64,000 nucleotides of DNA from JAKZVK01 sp965248255 (GCA_965248255.1 CBDFIW010000004.1:1674001-1738000); one strand, 5' to 3'. Shown: positions 19,562 to 29,100, numbered from the stretch's first letter. Notes: generated from the sequence alone by a model not told the origin. Program-made: numbers and translations.

Positions 19562-19795
19562 ATGGACTGCCGCAGGGAAATAGCCCTGTTGACAGCCTCT
19601 CGCGGCCTTTGCTGACGGCCTTCACCGCTCGCCCAACCTCGGCCCACTTTCCCGGCGATTCCGAATCGCGGCAAGGATAGCAGCCGCGCGTCTGGGGGCG
19701 GGGGGCGGGGCCATCTGCCGGAATACCGATGGAGGTTATGCTCGGCTCGCAGGCTCTGTGCCCAAGCTGGGTTAGAATACGGATCAGGCAGTCCT
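19562..19795. other. Intergenic, no gene seen
   Basis: No supported coding frame. It holds a TAGAAT -10-like hexamer at 19773-19778 just before a small ORF, without a matching -35. Confidence 0.5.
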
Positions 19796-19930
19796 ATGGC
19801 AAACAACGACAAACTCTACCAGGCGGAGAACCTGGGCAGCGGCACCTTCGCTATCTCGAAACCCAAACGGAAACCCAAGAAACTGCGGCAGTCGCGAGTC
19901 AAGAAGCCTCGGCGGGGCGCGCGGAAGTAA
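19796..19930 (+). CDS. Candidate small basic protein, 44 residues
   Basis: ATG 19796 to TAA 19930 encodes MANNDKLYQAENLGSGTFAI followed by a strongly basic tail with KPKRKPKKLRQSR and KKPRRGARK, about 17 Lys/Arg among the last 24 residues. A TAGAAT hexamer sits 17 bases before the ATG; the ribosome site is weak. The neutral head and nucleic-acid-binding-like tail are unlike random translation of this GC-rich DNA. No family is recognised. It may be a small ribosome- or DNA-associated protein, or chance. Confidence 0.4.
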   Translation: MANNDKLYQAENLGSGTFAISKPKRKPKKLRQSRVKKPRRGARK

Positions 19931-19973
19931 AGCACCGCGGTGAGAGGCTCAGCGGTACGGGACGTCGAATAAA

Positions 19974-20030
19974 AGGCCCTGCAGGGCTGGAGGCGTTCCC
20001 GTGGTCCGTCGGGTACTCCCTGCAGGGCCT
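19974..20030. repeat. 13-bp perfect inverted repeat, each arm itself partly palindromic
   Basis: AGGCCCTGCAGGG at 19974-19986 and CCCTGCAGGGCCT at 20018-20030 are exact reverse complements with a 31-base spacer. It lies in the gene-free stretch 19931-20454, where no other feature was found. No T-tract follows. Confidence 0.6.
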
Positions 20031-20454
20031 GACTCAGTGGAGGAGTCAACGTGGCTTCTCCGGCTTCCCTGAGTCCCGGCGAACGCCTGGCCCCACGGCC
20101 CGCACGATCGCTCGCAGTACACCCCACTGCAGGGCCAGCGCGAAGCCGAACGACGCGGCTAGAACCAAGCTTGCCAGAACAAGTTGACCGATTGAATCCA
20201 CGTGGACTCAGCTAGCAACCGCAATGCCAGAACTGGAACGTCGTTTTCTGGGGCCTTGTGGGTCTGTGATCACCGGTATACGTGGAAAGATTTACTCCTT
20301 CCGGCGGCTAGCTGTGTAGGAACTTCCAAATGAGGCGGAAACAGTCAGAGCCGCGCCCGTGAGGGTGGGGTTAACCCTTGCCGAAACACGGAAACCACTA
20401 TTGCCCGCGGGTTCCCTTTTCGGTTCCGGCCCGTCCGGGTCAGGGTGCAGGGAG

Positions 20455-20736
20455 ATGAGCAACGCACAATCAGCTAGAATGTACGTCGTCCATGGCCGGG
20501 TGCAGGGCGTCGGCTTCCGCTATTTCGTCCAGCGGTTGGCACGGGAGCTGGCACTCGCCGGCTACGTGAAGAACCGTGCGGACTCGACCGTCGAGGTCTA
20601 CGCCGCAGGCGCCCTCGAAGCGCTCGGCCGCTTGGAGCAGAAGCTCCGGGCCGGCCCCTCGTTCTCGCGCGTGGACCACGTCGAGCGGCGCGAGGCTGAA
20701 CACGAGCCGGTGTCGGGGTTTAGAATCGAGTATTGA
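20455..20736 (+). CDS. acyP: Acylphosphatase
   Basis: A 93-residue cytoplasmic enzyme hydrolysing acyl phosphates such as carbamoyl or acetyl phosphate. The signature GRVQGVGFRYFVQRLA carries the phosphate-binding loop and catalytic Arg, and GYVKNRADSTVEVYAAG carries the catalytic Asn. Starts at 20455 and 20479 are both in frame; the upstream frame to 20359 is long for the family and less likely. It begins a run of housekeeping genes; apt follows 17 bases later. Confidence 0.9.
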   Translation: MSNAQSARMYVVHGRVQGVGFRYFVQRLARELALAGYVKNRADSTVEVYAAGALEALGRLEQKLRAGPSFSRVDHVERREAEHEPVSGFRIEY

Positions 20737-20753
20737 GGGGTACACGCGGACCT

Positions 20754-21311
20754 ATGCCGACCGAAGGATCAGCTGTTGCCAGCAACGTCGAGAGGGAGCT
20801 CAAGAAGCTCATCCGCGAGGTGCCCGACTTCCCCAAACCGGGGATTCTTTTCTACGACATCACGACGCTTCTCAAAGACACTTCGGGGCTGGAAACCTTG
20901 CTCCGAGAGATGACGTTGCCTTTCCACAGCGTCCGCCCGGACCTCGTGGTCGGTATCGAAGCAAGGGGCTTCATCTTCGGGGCGGCCATGGCGGCGCGGC
21001 TGGGCGCGGGCTTCGTTCCCGTGCGCAAACCGAACAAGCTGCCGGCCGAGACCGTACAAGTCAGCTATGACCTCGAATACGGTCAGGACACGCTGGAAGT
21101 CCACCGCGACGCGATCGAGCCCGGCCAGAAGGTCCTGGTAGTGGACGATCTTCTCGCCACGGGCGGCACGGCGGCCGCCACTTGCCGGCTGGTCGAGCAA
21201 GTCGGTGGTCAGGTCGCCGCACTCGCCTTCGCCGTCGAGCTGACCTTCCTGAACGGGCGAAGCAAGCTGGGCGCCTACGAAGTCTCCTCTCTCCTCAAGT
21301 ACGACGAGTAG
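20754..21311 (+). CDS. apt: Adenine phosphoribosyltransferase
   Basis: Purine salvage: adenine plus PRPP gives AMP. About 185 residues, usual for the family. Landmarks are IREVPDFPKPGILFYDITTL, VGIEARGFIFGAAMA, FVPVRKPNKLP and the PRPP-binding motif VLVVDDLLATGGTAAAT. The ATG at 20754 is preceded by GAGGGG; an in-frame TTG at 20733 overlaps the acyP stop and is a possible longer start. prs, which makes PRPP, lies two genes on. Confidence 0.95.
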   Translation: MPTEGSAVASNVERELKKLIREVPDFPKPGILFYDITTLLKDTSGLETLLREMTLPFHSVRPDLVVGIEARGFIFGAAMAARLGAGFVPVRKPNKLPAETVQVSYDLEYGQDTLEVHRDAIEPGQKVLVVDDLLATGGTAAATCRLVEQVGGQVAALAFAVELTFLNGRSKLGAYEVSSLLKYDE

Positions 21312-21312
21312 C

Positions 21313-22236
21313 ATGCCCACTCTGTTAGGCCGGGCGCCGGCCAAGGTGAACCTTGGCCTCAAAGTGCTCGACCGCCGGCCCGACGGATTCCACCACTTGC
21401 GCACCGTCCTTCAGACCATCTCCCTCGCCGACCGGCTTACCGTCAACTACGAGCGCCGCGGCCGTAGCGGTGTCGTGCTCCGTTGCGATCCGGGGACGCC
21501 CGTGAACGGCGACAACCTCGCCGCTCGAGCCGCCCGGGAACTGCTGGCAGCCGGATCGTGGAAGGGGGGGGTACGGATCGATCTGGTGAAGCACATCCCC
21601 GTTGGTGCGGGACTCGGGGGTGGCTCCAGCGACGCGGCCGCGGTCCTGCTTGCGCTCAGTCGGTTGCTCCATCCCGCCCCGCAGGCACACCTGCTTTTCG
21701 AAGTGGCTGCGCACCTGGGAAGCGATGTGCCGTTCTTCCTCGTTGGCGGCACCGCCGTCGGAGTGGGCCGCGGTGAAGAGGTCTATCCTCTGCCCGAGCC
21801 GCCACGCCGCTGGATGGTGATCTGGACGCCGCAGGTCAAGATCGCCACCGCCGACGCCTATCGCGCTCTCAGCCGAGCACGCTCGCGTTTGACACCCGAC
21901 GACAAGCTCAATATCATTAGAGGTTTCGGCTCAAGGATTTGTCTTCCTGAGCCGGGCGAGGCGCAAGATCTCACAGGAGACCTGCCAGGGATCTTCGAAA
22001 ACGACTTCGAAGAAGTAATCTTCCGACGATTTCCCCAGATTAATGAAGGGAAGAATCGCCTGGTACAGCTCGGGGCTTCTCAAGCGATGCTGTCGGGCAG
22101 TGGATCGGCTGTGTTTGGCCTGTTCCCTGATCGGACCCTGGCGGAGAAGGCGCGGCGTCATTTGGCCGCGGCTCCTGGCGAAGCCTTTCTCGCCCGAACA
22201 TTGAGCCGGCGGACGTACCGTCGCATCTGGGACTGA
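21313..22236 (+). CDS. ispE: 4-diphosphocytidyl-2-C-methyl-D-erythritol kinase
   Basis: GHMP kinase of the MEP isoprenoid pathway, phosphorylating CDP-ME at the 2-hydroxyl. It is 307 residues. The N-terminal APAKVNLGLKVLDRRPDGFH holds the catalytic Lys, and VGAGLGGGSSDAAAVL is the ATP-binding glycine loop; MLSGSGSAVFGLF is the third GHMP motif. It starts one base after the apt stop, so translation is probably coupled. Confidence 0.95.
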   Translation: MPTLLGRAPAKVNLGLKVLDRRPDGFHHLRTVLQTISLADRLTVNYERRGRSGVVLRCDPGTPVNGDNLAARAARELLAAGSWKGGVRIDLVKHIPVGAGLGGGSSDAAAVLLALSRLLHPAPQAHLLFEVAAHLGSDVPFFLVGGTAVGVGRGEEVYPLPEPPRRWMVIWTPQVKIATADAYRALSRARSRLTPDDKLNIIRGFGSRICLPEPGEAQDLTGDLPGIFENDFEEVIFRRFPQINEGKNRLVQLGASQAMLSGSGSAVFGLFPDRTLAEKARRHLAAAPGEAFLARTLSRRTYRRIWD

Positions 22237-22362
22237 GCGGGCCCTGAGAAGCGCGCTCGGAAGCGGTGCAGGGGTTGCCCCGAGCAACCCGGTTCCCGCC
22301 GCCGACGTCGGATGGCTGTGCTGTCAGGGAGTATCTTGGCTGCGCCGCAGTTGTCAAGAACG

Positions 22363-23307
22363 ATGAATCGCGATCGGTTGAGGGTGTTTACCGGGAGCGC
22401 CAATCCTAAGTTGGCCGAGGATATCTGCCGGCAGCTCGGTGTTCCACTGGCCGATTGCATTCTGAAGACGTTTTCCGATGGCGAGATCTGGCTGCAAATC
22501 AATGAGAACGTGCGCGGCGCCGATGTCTTTGTCATTCAGTCGACCTGCACGCCCGTGGATCACCACCTCATGGAGTTGCTGCTGATGATGGATGCGCTGC
22601 GTCGTGCGTCCGCCAAGCGCATCACGCCGGTGCTGCCCTATTACGGCTACGGCCGGCAGGACCGCAAGGACAAGCCGCGCGTGCCGATCTCGGCCAAGCT
22701 GGTCGCGAGCTTGCTCGTCACGGCCGGTGCGGACCGACTCCTGGCGCTCGACCTTCACGCCGCGCAAATCCAGGGCTTCTTTGACGTCCCCGTGGATCAT
22801 CTCTTCGCCGCGCCGGTGATGGTGGAGCACATCAAAACGCTCGGGTTGGAGAACCTCACGGTGGTTTCACCCGATCCGGGCGGCGTCGAGCGCGCCCGCG
22901 CGTTCGCCAAGCGTCTCGATGCGCAACTCGCGATCATCGACAAGCGCCGCGAGCAGGCCAACGTGGCCGAAGTGATGAACGTCATCGGTGATGTGAAGGG
23001 CCGCGACTGCCTGATCGTCGACGATATGGTCGACACGGCCGGTACGTTGGTCAAGGCGGTTGATGCGCTGTTGGAGTACGGCGCCACCGCCGTGTACGCC
23101 TGCTGTACTCACCCGGTGCTTTCCGGCTCGGCCCTGGAGAAGATCACCAACTCATCGCTCACCGAGCTGGTCGTCGGCGACTCTATTCCATTACGCGAAG
23201 AGGCGGGCCAGTGCGGGCGCATTCGGCAGTTGAGCGTGGCCCCGCTGCTGGCGCAGGCCATTGAATCGATTCACGAGGAGACTTCGATTAGCCGGCTGTT
23301 TGTGTGA
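22363..23307 (+). CDS. prs: Ribose-phosphate pyrophosphokinase (PRPP synthase)
   Basis: Makes PRPP from ribose 5-phosphate and ATP for nucleotide, His and Trp synthesis. The chosen ATG gives about 314 residues, the normal length, starting MNRDRLRVFTGSANPKLAEDI. The motifs FSDGEIWLQINENVRGADVF, YYGYGRQDRKDKPRVPISAK and the PRPP loop CLIVDDMVDTAGTL are intact. An upstream in-frame start at 22312 would add 17 unusual residues. No good ribosome site is visible. The ispE-prs gap holds a small GGTTGC/GCAACC hairpin but no tRNA. Confidence 0.95.
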   Translation: MNRDRLRVFTGSANPKLAEDICRQLGVPLADCILKTFSDGEIWLQINENVRGADVFVIQSTCTPVDHHLMELLLMMDALRRASAKRITPVLPYYGYGRQDRKDKPRVPISAKLVASLLVTAGADRLLALDLHAAQIQGFFDVPVDHLFAAPVMVEHIKTLGLENLTVVSPDPGGVERARAFAKRLDAQLAIIDKRREQANVAEVMNVIGDVKGRDCLIVDDMVDTAGTLVKAVDALLEYGATAVYACCTHPVLSGSALEKITNSSLTELVVGDSIPLREEAGQCGRIRQLSVAPLLAQAIESIHEETSISRLFV

Positions 23308-23324
23308 GCCGCTAGGAGTTCGTC

Positions 23325-23993
23325 ATGCAGGAACAAATCGAGATGGCCGCCGCGGTGCGGGATGAGCGCGGCAAAAACGCCGCCGGCCGTCTTCGCAGAG
23401 CCGGCAAGCTCCCGGCGGTTGTCTACGGGCTCGGGAAGGACTCGATCGCCGTCACGATCGACGCCGCGCCGATGACCCACATCCTACAGTCACCCTCGGG
23501 CCACAACCAGATTCTGACCCTGAAGGTGGGCCGTGAGCAGGCCTCGGTGTTGGCATCGCACTGGCAGCTAGACCCCGTCAAGGGCCACCTGCTGCACGTG
23601 GATCTGCTTCGAGTGGACCTTGGGAAGACTGTCGACGTCATGGTGCCGATCGAGACCGTCGGCGTTTCCCTGGGTGTCCGCGAACAGGGTGCTTTGGAGG
23701 AGATCGTCTCGCGCGAGGTCGAGGTGAGGGCGCTACCATTGAAGGTGCCCGCGACGATCCCCATCGATGTCACTGCGATGCAAGTCGGGGATGCCGTTCG
23801 CGTGAAGGATCTCGATGCGATCGAGGACGTAGCATTCTTAAGCCTGCCCGATCGCGTGTTGATTCATGTCATCGCGCCGAAGGTGATCGAAGAAGAGACC
23901 CCCGAAGTCGAGGAAGAGGGCGTGGTCGAGGGCGAGGCCGCCGAGCCTGGAGCGGAAGAGGCCAAGACGGACGAGAAGGAAAAGGAGTCCTAG
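23325..23993 (+). CDS. rplY: 50S ribosomal protein L25 (Ctc form)
   Basis: Binds 5S rRNA. The 222-residue two-domain form has an L25 domain (about 6-95, with RLRRAGKLPAVVYG) and a C-terminal TL5-like beta domain (about 100-185), followed by an acidic tail rich in Glu and Ala. AGGAG lies seven bases before the ATG. It sits between prs and pth, the arrangement seen in many bacteria. Confidence 0.93.
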   Translation: MQEQIEMAAAVRDERGKNAAGRLRRAGKLPAVVYGLGKDSIAVTIDAAPMTHILQSPSGHNQILTLKVGREQASVLASHWQLDPVKGHLLHVDLLRVDLGKTVDVMVPIETVGVSLGVREQGALEEIVSREVEVRALPLKVPATIPIDVTAMQVGDAVRVKDLDAIEDVAFLSLPDRVLIHVIAPKVIEEETPEVEEEGVVEGEAAEPGAEEAKTDEKEKES

Positions 23994-24014
23994 GCGGCCG
24001 GGGCTGGATGAGAC

Positions 24015-24716
24015 ATGGCTGCCTGGCGCTGGCTGGAGCGTTGGCGCGCACCGGGCCGGGCGCGTTCGTTGCCGCCGTCGGGCGCCGGCGAGCCTGCGTC
24101 GCGGCATCGGGGGCCGCAGCAGCCCCCCGAGCGGCTCATCGTAGGGCTTGGTAATCCCGGCCCTCAGTATGAATTGACGCCGCACAACTTGGGCTTCTTG
24201 ACGCTCGATCGGCTTGCGGAAGAGGAAGGCATTCGCTTCGGCCGGCGCGAAGGCAATGCGCTGGTCGGGCAAGGTCAGGTCAGCGGCAAGTCGGTATTAT
24301 TGGCTAAGCCGCTGTCGTACATGAACCGCAGCGGCGGTCCGGTTAAGATGCTGCTCGACAAGTATGAGCTGGGGACCGGGCGGTTGCTGCTGGTGTATGA
24401 CGAATTGGCGCTCCCCTGGGGCGCGCTTCGCATTCGCGAGCGCGGCTCGGCAGGGGGGCACAACGGGGTGCAGTCGGTGATCGTGTCGGTCCGCTCAAGT
24501 GACTTCGCCCGTTTGCGGTTGGGCATCAGTCCGGGCCATCAGGTCGACGATGGGGCGGCTTACGTCCTGCGGCCCTTTCGCCGCGGCGAAATGAACGAAC
24601 TGGAGGATCTGCTGGGACGGGCGGCCGACGCCGTCCGGTCGATCCTATCCGAAGGCGCCGAGAAGGCCATGTCGGTGTTCAACCGGCGCGCCCAAGGATC
24701 AACAGAGGACAAATGA
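24015..24716 (+). CDS. pth: Peptidyl-tRNA hydrolase
   Basis: Releases peptides from peptidyl-tRNA. The core begins at about residue 42 with LIVGLGNPGPQYELTPHNLG, carrying the catalytic His-20-type residue in PHN; SYMNRSGGPV and VYDELALPWGALRIRERGSAGGHNG follow. About 40 Arg/Pro-rich residues precede the core, more than usual (ordinary Pth starts two or three residues before LIVGLG). No internal ATG offers a shorter start. The stop overlaps the rpsF ATG (ATGA). Confidence 0.93.
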   Translation: MAAWRWLERWRAPGRARSLPPSGAGEPASRHRGPQQPPERLIVGLGNPGPQYELTPHNLGFLTLDRLAEEEGIRFGRREGNALVGQGQVSGKSVLLAKPLSYMNRSGGPVKMLLDKYELGTGRLLLVYDELALPWGALRIRERGSAGGHNGVQSVIVSVRSSDFARLRLGISPGHQVDDGAAYVLRPFRRGEMNELEDLLGRAADAVRSILSEGAEKAMSVFNRRAQGSTEDK

Positions 24717-25177
24717 GAGTCTACGAACTGATCTTCATACTCAAGCCGGATCTTCCCGATGAAGAAATCGACGCTGCCGTCGAACAGGTGCAGAGGGCGA
24801 TCACCGAAGGGGGGGCGACGATCGACAAAACTGACAAGTGGGGCAAGCGCCGCCTCGCTTACATGGTCCAGCACTGCCGCGAGGGCTATTACATCCTTAT
24901 TCAGTATTCACTGGAGGGCGATCTCTCCCTGTCTAAGGAAATCGAGCGCCGCTTGCGCGTCTCCGACTCGGTGATCAAGTACCTGACGGTCCGCATCGAT
25001 CTCGATCAGAAGCGCGCCGAAAAGCATCGCTTGAAACGGGAGAAACGGGCAGCGCGGAAGCCGCCGCCGGCTCCGGAACGGCCCGAGTCGAGGGGCAAGC
25101 CAAGGTCCGCGCCGGCGGAACCGGGCAAGCCCGCCTCCGAAGAAGCGGCGCCGAAGCCACCCGAAGCAGCGACCTAG
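24713..25177 (+). CDS. rpsF: 30S ribosomal protein S6
   Basis: The first 95 residues are a typical S6 (MRVYELIFILKPDLPDEEID, DKWGKRRLAYMVQHCREGYY, VIKYLTVRID). A basic then Pro/Ala/Glu-rich tail of about 55 residues makes the protein 154 residues, longer than the common 95-135. GAGG lies five bases ahead of an ATG that overlaps the pth stop. Next is rpsR; no ssb gene lies between them. Confidence 0.95.
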   Translation: MRVYELIFILKPDLPDEEIDAAVEQVQRAITEGGATIDKTDKWGKRRLAYMVQHCREGYYILIQYSLEGDLSLSKEIERRLRVSDSVIKYLTVRIDLDQKRAEKHRLKREKRAARKPPPAPERPESRGKPRSAPAEPGKPASEEAAPKPPEAAT

Positions 25178-25206
25178 AATGGAAATGAGACCTCGAGGGA
25201 GACACC

Positions 25207-25716
25207 ATGGGTGAGACTGAAGACAAGACCAGCGCCGAGAAGCCGGCCATCGAAAACAAGCCCGTCGCGCCGGCTGCGGCAACTGAACCCGCCGTGGAGG
25301 CCGCCGAAAGCAAACCTGCCCCACCAGGCGGGGAAGGCGCACCGGCCGAGCAGGCACCGCAGGGCGGAGCTGCCGGGCAGGGTCCGCAAGGTAGGCCTGC
25401 CGGGCAGAGCCCTCGCGGGCCCAGCGGTGACCGCCGGCCGGGGGGCCGCCGGCCGGGCCAGCGCGACGGCCGTCCACGAGCGGGCGGCGGGGGCCGACGA
25501 TTCTTCCGCCGGCGCAACGTGGACTATTTCAGCGTCAACAAGATTGACGACATCAACTACAAGGACGTCGATACGCTCCGGCAGTTCATCGGCGACCGGG
25601 GCAAGATCCTGCCGCGCCGCCACACCGGCCTGAGTGCACAGCACCAACGGCTCGTCAGGCGCGCCATCAAACGCGCCAGGAACATCGCGTTGCTGCCCTT
25701 TGCGGGGGACAGATGA
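25207..25716 (+). CDS. rpsR: 30S ribosomal protein S18 with long low-complexity N-terminal extension
   Basis: The last 75 residues are a complete S18 (FFRRRNVDYFSVNKIDDINY, RRHTGLSAQHQRLVRRAIKR, ARNIALLPF). About 95 residues rich in Ala, Pro, Gly and later Arg precede it, so the protein is 169 residues against the usual 75-95. The frame is continuous and the ATG has GAGGGAGAC at good spacing, so the extension is probably translated. It ends in an RG/RGG-like stretch that could contact rRNA. Confidence 0.93.
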   Translation: MGETEDKTSAEKPAIENKPVAPAAATEPAVEAAESKPAPPGGEGAPAEQAPQGGAAGQGPQGRPAGQSPRGPSGDRRPGGRRPGQRDGRPRAGGGGRRFFRRRNVDYFSVNKIDDINYKDVDTLRQFIGDRGKILPRRHTGLSAQHQRLVRRAIKRARNIALLPFAGDR

Positions 25717-25785
25717 GGCCGGTGCTCGACCCTCGTCTCAAGCCGCGTTGGGAGCCACCTGTCCCCTTCGCGCGGAGAACAAACC

Positions 25786-26351
25786 ATGGTTGAAGTCATA
25801 CTCAAGCAGGAGATTCGAAAGCTCGGCAACCGCGGCGATGTTGTGCGTGTCGCTAACGGCTATGCCCGTAATTTCCTGTTCCCGAAGCAGATGGCCATGC
25901 CGGCCACGGGTGCCAATAAGCGCCAGCTTGAAGAGATGAAGGCGGCCGCCGACCGCGAGGCCGCGCGCCTGAAAGGCGACGCCGAGAAGCTCAGTGAGAT
26001 CGTCCGGGGGCTGACGGTCGAGATCACCGAACGGGCCGGCGAATCCGACCAGCTCTTCGGATCGGTCACGTCCCGTGATATCGCCGCGCAGGTCGAGAAG
26101 CTCGGTTACACCATCGACCGCCACAAGATCGTCATTACCAAACCGATCCGCATGGTTGGCGAACACGAGGTCACCGTCCATCTCCACCGCGACGTGGATG
26201 TGCTGTTGAAGGTGAAGGTGTTGGCCGAAGGCCGTGAAGAGGGCGAGGAGCCTGTCGAAGCCGCCGTCGAGGGCGCCGCCGAGGGCAAAGGCGCCGCCGA
26301 ATCGGACGCCGCCGAAGCGCCCGCCGAGGAAGCCGAGCAAGTAGAGTCCTG

Positions 26352-26352
<1 letters not shown>
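25786..26352 (+). CDS. rplI: 50S ribosomal protein L9
   Basis: A 188-residue L9. The N-terminal domain has VILKQEIRKLGNRGDVVRVA and GYARNFLFPKQMA; a long helix leads to the C-terminal domain with LFGSVTSRDIAAQVEKLGY. A Glu/Ala-rich tail of about 40 residues is added, as in S6 and L25 here. The stop TGA overlaps the ATG of the following SDR gene. Confidence 0.95.
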
Positions 26353-27104
<752 letters not shown>

Positions 27105-27231
27105 GCCGCCGACTCAATCTCAGCCCCGAGAGAACCCCGGCAGATCGTAGCGCGGATCTCGCTGGAATGGACCCGAAAAGCGAGACCAGTAGAGAAGGGA
27201 CAATGAACCAGGGAACGGTAAGGAGGTTCGA

Positions 27232-27617
27232 TTGTCTCGAAGACGATTCACGAAGGAGTTCAAGCTGGCGGCCGTCCGGCGGCTCGAAGCCGGCGAGTCC
27301 GGCTCGGCTCTCGCGCGCGAGCTGGAGGTGAAGCGCGAAAAGCTCTACGACTGGCTGGCACAAGTCGAGCGCTACGGCGTCGAGGAAGCCTTTCCCGGCG
27401 CGGGGCGCGTCCCGGCGGCAGCGCCCGTGTCGAGCCCGGCCACGAAGCCCAGGCCCGCCTCGCGGAGCTGGAACGCAAAGTCGGCCGCCAGGCCATGGAG
27501 ATTGATTTTTTGTCCGCAGCCTTGCGGCGTGTCGAGGATCTGCGCCGGCCGAGCATCGTCAGTGGAACCGGCGCGTCGCTGAGGAAGTACGGGCCGCAAG
27601 GCGGCAAGGCAACATGA
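27232..27617 (+). pseudogene. IS3 transposase OrfA (helix-turn-helix), internal frameshift
   Basis: TTG 27232, five bases after AGGAGG, opens SRRRFTKEFKLAAVRRLEAG and ELEVKREKLYDWLAQVERYG, a typical IS3 OrfA helix-turn-helix. From about 27395-27430 the meaningful sequence passes to the -1 frame: ARLAELERKVGRQAMEIDFL followed by a C-terminal part that stops at TGA 27615, overlapping the orfB ATG. In the original frame translation ends at 27582 with unrelated residues. The shift lies in mid-gene, not at the orfA/orfB junction where programmed shifting occurs, so it is more likely a mutation or base-call error. Confidence 0.75.
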
Positions 27618-28444
27618 GCACGCTGAGCACGCGCGATTTGTGCCGCTTGAGCGGACTGGCGCGAGCCAGCCTCTACCGCCAGGCCAAACCCGACAGCGAG
27701 CAGGTCGGGGAACTGCGGCAGGCCATTGTCCACGCCGCCTTGGACCATCCGGCCTACGGCACCCGGCGGACGACCCAACAGCTGCGCCGTCAAAAGCTGC
27801 TGGTCAATCGCAAGCGCGTGCAACGGGTGATGCGCGAAGAGAAGCTCTTGCGGCGACGTCGCCGCACCGTTCCGCGAACGACCGATTCGAAGCACTCGCT
27901 GCGGCGTTATGAAAACCTGACGCGCGATTTCCAACCCACGGGTCCCAACAAACTGTGGGGCTCCGATCTCAGCTACGTACGATTGGGAAACCACTTCGTC
28001 TATGTGGCGGTGGTGTTGGACGTGTATTCGCGGCGCGTGGTGGGCTGGGCCGTGGGTCCGAACCTGAAAACCGAATTGCCGCTGGCGGCGCTGCAACAAG
28101 CGTTGAGCAGCCGGCGTCCGGCGCCGGGCTGGATTCATCATTCCGATCAAGGTTCGCAGTACGCCGCGGAAGCTTATGTAGCCACCCTGCGGCAAGCGGG
28201 CGCGAGGATATCGATGAGCCGCAAGGGCTGCCCGCAGGACAACGCGTACGTGGAAAGCTTTTTCAAGACTTTGAAAAGCGAGGAAGTCGACTGCAGCGAG
28301 TATGAAAGTTTGGCCCAGGCGCAGGCCGAGATCGGCGCTTATATTGAGCGGGAATACAATCGTACGCGATTGCATTCGGCGCTGGGCTATCGGCCGCCGC
28401 AAGAGTATGAGCGGCTGCGGGAAGAGGCGGCTAACGCCGCCTGA
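27614..28444 (+). CDS. IS3 transposase OrfB (DDE integrase domain)
   Basis: A 276-residue rve-type integrase. HTH_21-like head (HPAYGTRRTTQQLRRQKLLV) then the DDE core: first Asp in LWGSDLSYVRLG, second in GWIHHSDQGSQYAAEAY, Glu in DNAYVESFFKTLKSEEVD, and the tail YNRTRLHSALGYRPPQEYE. The ATG overlaps the orfA stop as ATGA. The gene is intact and could supply transposase only if OrfAB is made. Confidence 0.92.
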   Translation: MSTLSTRDLCRLSGLARASLYRQAKPDSEQVGELRQAIVHAALDHPAYGTRRTTQQLRRQKLLVNRKRVQRVMREEKLLRRRRRTVPRTTDSKHSLRRYENLTRDFQPTGPNKLWGSDLSYVRLGNHFVYVAVVLDVYSRRVVGWAVGPNLKTELPLAALQQALSSRRPAPGWIHHSDQGSQYAAEAYVATLRQAGARISMSRKGCPQDNAYVESFFKTLKSEEVDCSEYESLAQAQAEIGAYIEREYNRTRLHSALGYRPPQEYERLREEAANAA

Positions 28445-28662
28445 GTTTTCTTAAGGCATGAGCAGATCTATCGATCCGATGGCGCAGCACAAGGCGGGAT
28501 GCGGCCTCAGTAGGCGAGCACCCCGCCCTCATCGTTGCGATGAGTCTGCGGCCGGGTATTCCTTGGTGGGTTGCTCTCCAGCAGAGCCCGCCTCCGCTTC
28601 CCCGGATGAGTTGATCATGCCCCCATTGGGCTGGATTCGCTATCCTTTTTCAGTCAACCGCG

Positions 28663-28748
28663 ACCCGTCCCTACTTTCTTGGCCTCGCCACAGGGGTCCA
28701 CTCCAACCCGTCCCTACTTTCTTGGCCTCGCCACAGGGGTCCACTCCA
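28663..28748. repeat. Two exact tandem copies of a 43-bp unit (IS3 right terminus)
   Basis: 28663-28705 and 28706-28748 are identical; each starts ACCCGTCCCTACTTTC and ends GGGGTCCACTCCA. The unit is the right inverted repeat of the IS3-family element, so its end is present twice. Confidence 0.9.
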
Positions 28749-28831
28749 GGCACTAATTGTTGAGAAGAGAGACTGGACGGGACTGCCCCCCTCCAGCCGT
28801 TAGGCGTACCGACGCTAGTTGAAGGCCTAAC

Positions 28832-29083
28832 CTAAGGCTGCGACCCAGAGCCGCGGCGGCCTTCTGCGTGGTGTGCAGCGTGACGCTGATGTTGCGAGGG
28901 TCGAGCGCGTCGGCTCGTCCTCATGCGGGCTGCCATGGCCGTCTTGGTCAGGCCTTCTTTCTCCATGGCGGAGCGGATCTCGTCGGCGAGGATTTCCTTG
29001 ATGGCTTGGGCCTCGACCTCCCCGCGAATGCCCAACTCGTCGAGGAAGTCGGAGAACTCCTGACCACGGTGTTCGGGATTCAT
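28832..29083 (-). pseudogene. Decayed XRE/HigA-like antitoxin, frameshifted
   Basis: ATG 29083 opens MNPEHRGQEFSDFLDELGI and an HTH head ILADEIRSAMEKEGLTKTAM-AARM-RTSR. The recognition half then appears in another frame as ALDPRNISVTLHTTQKAAAA and LGRSLRLGL, the usual continuation of this family. A one-base indel near 28925 separates them. In the main frame translation ends at 28832 with junk. It lies just downstream of higA on the same strand. Confidence 0.6.
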
Positions 29084-29100
29084 CGTTGTCCTTGATCGAT

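Larger units (their letters stand above)
27163..28748 (+). mobile_element. IS3-family insertion sequence with duplicated right terminus
   Basis: Left end at 27163 begins TGGAATGGACCC and shows GCGAGACCA and GAAGGGAC. The reverse complement of the right end (28663-28705, repeated at 28706-28748) begins TGGAGTGGACCC and shows GCGAGGCCA and GTAGGGAC: about 28 of 39 ungapped positions match, so these are terminal inverted repeats. Between them lie orfA (frameshifted) and orfB of an IS3-type transposase. No clear target duplication was found. The span 28445-28662 is noncoding element DNA. Confidence 0.8.

Noticed and set aside
22237..22362. tRNA or attenuator between ispE and prs
   Set aside because: Only a 6-bp GGTTGC/GCAACC hairpin is present; no cloverleaf and no T-tract.
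27215..27240. GGTTCGATTG as a tRNA T-loop
   Set aside because: No acceptor, anticodon or D-arm pairing around it; it is the ribosome-site region of IS3 orfA.
28663..28748. Two 43-bp direct repeats as a CRISPR or microsatellite
   Set aside because: Only two units, no spacer, and the unit matches the inverted end of the IS3-family element.
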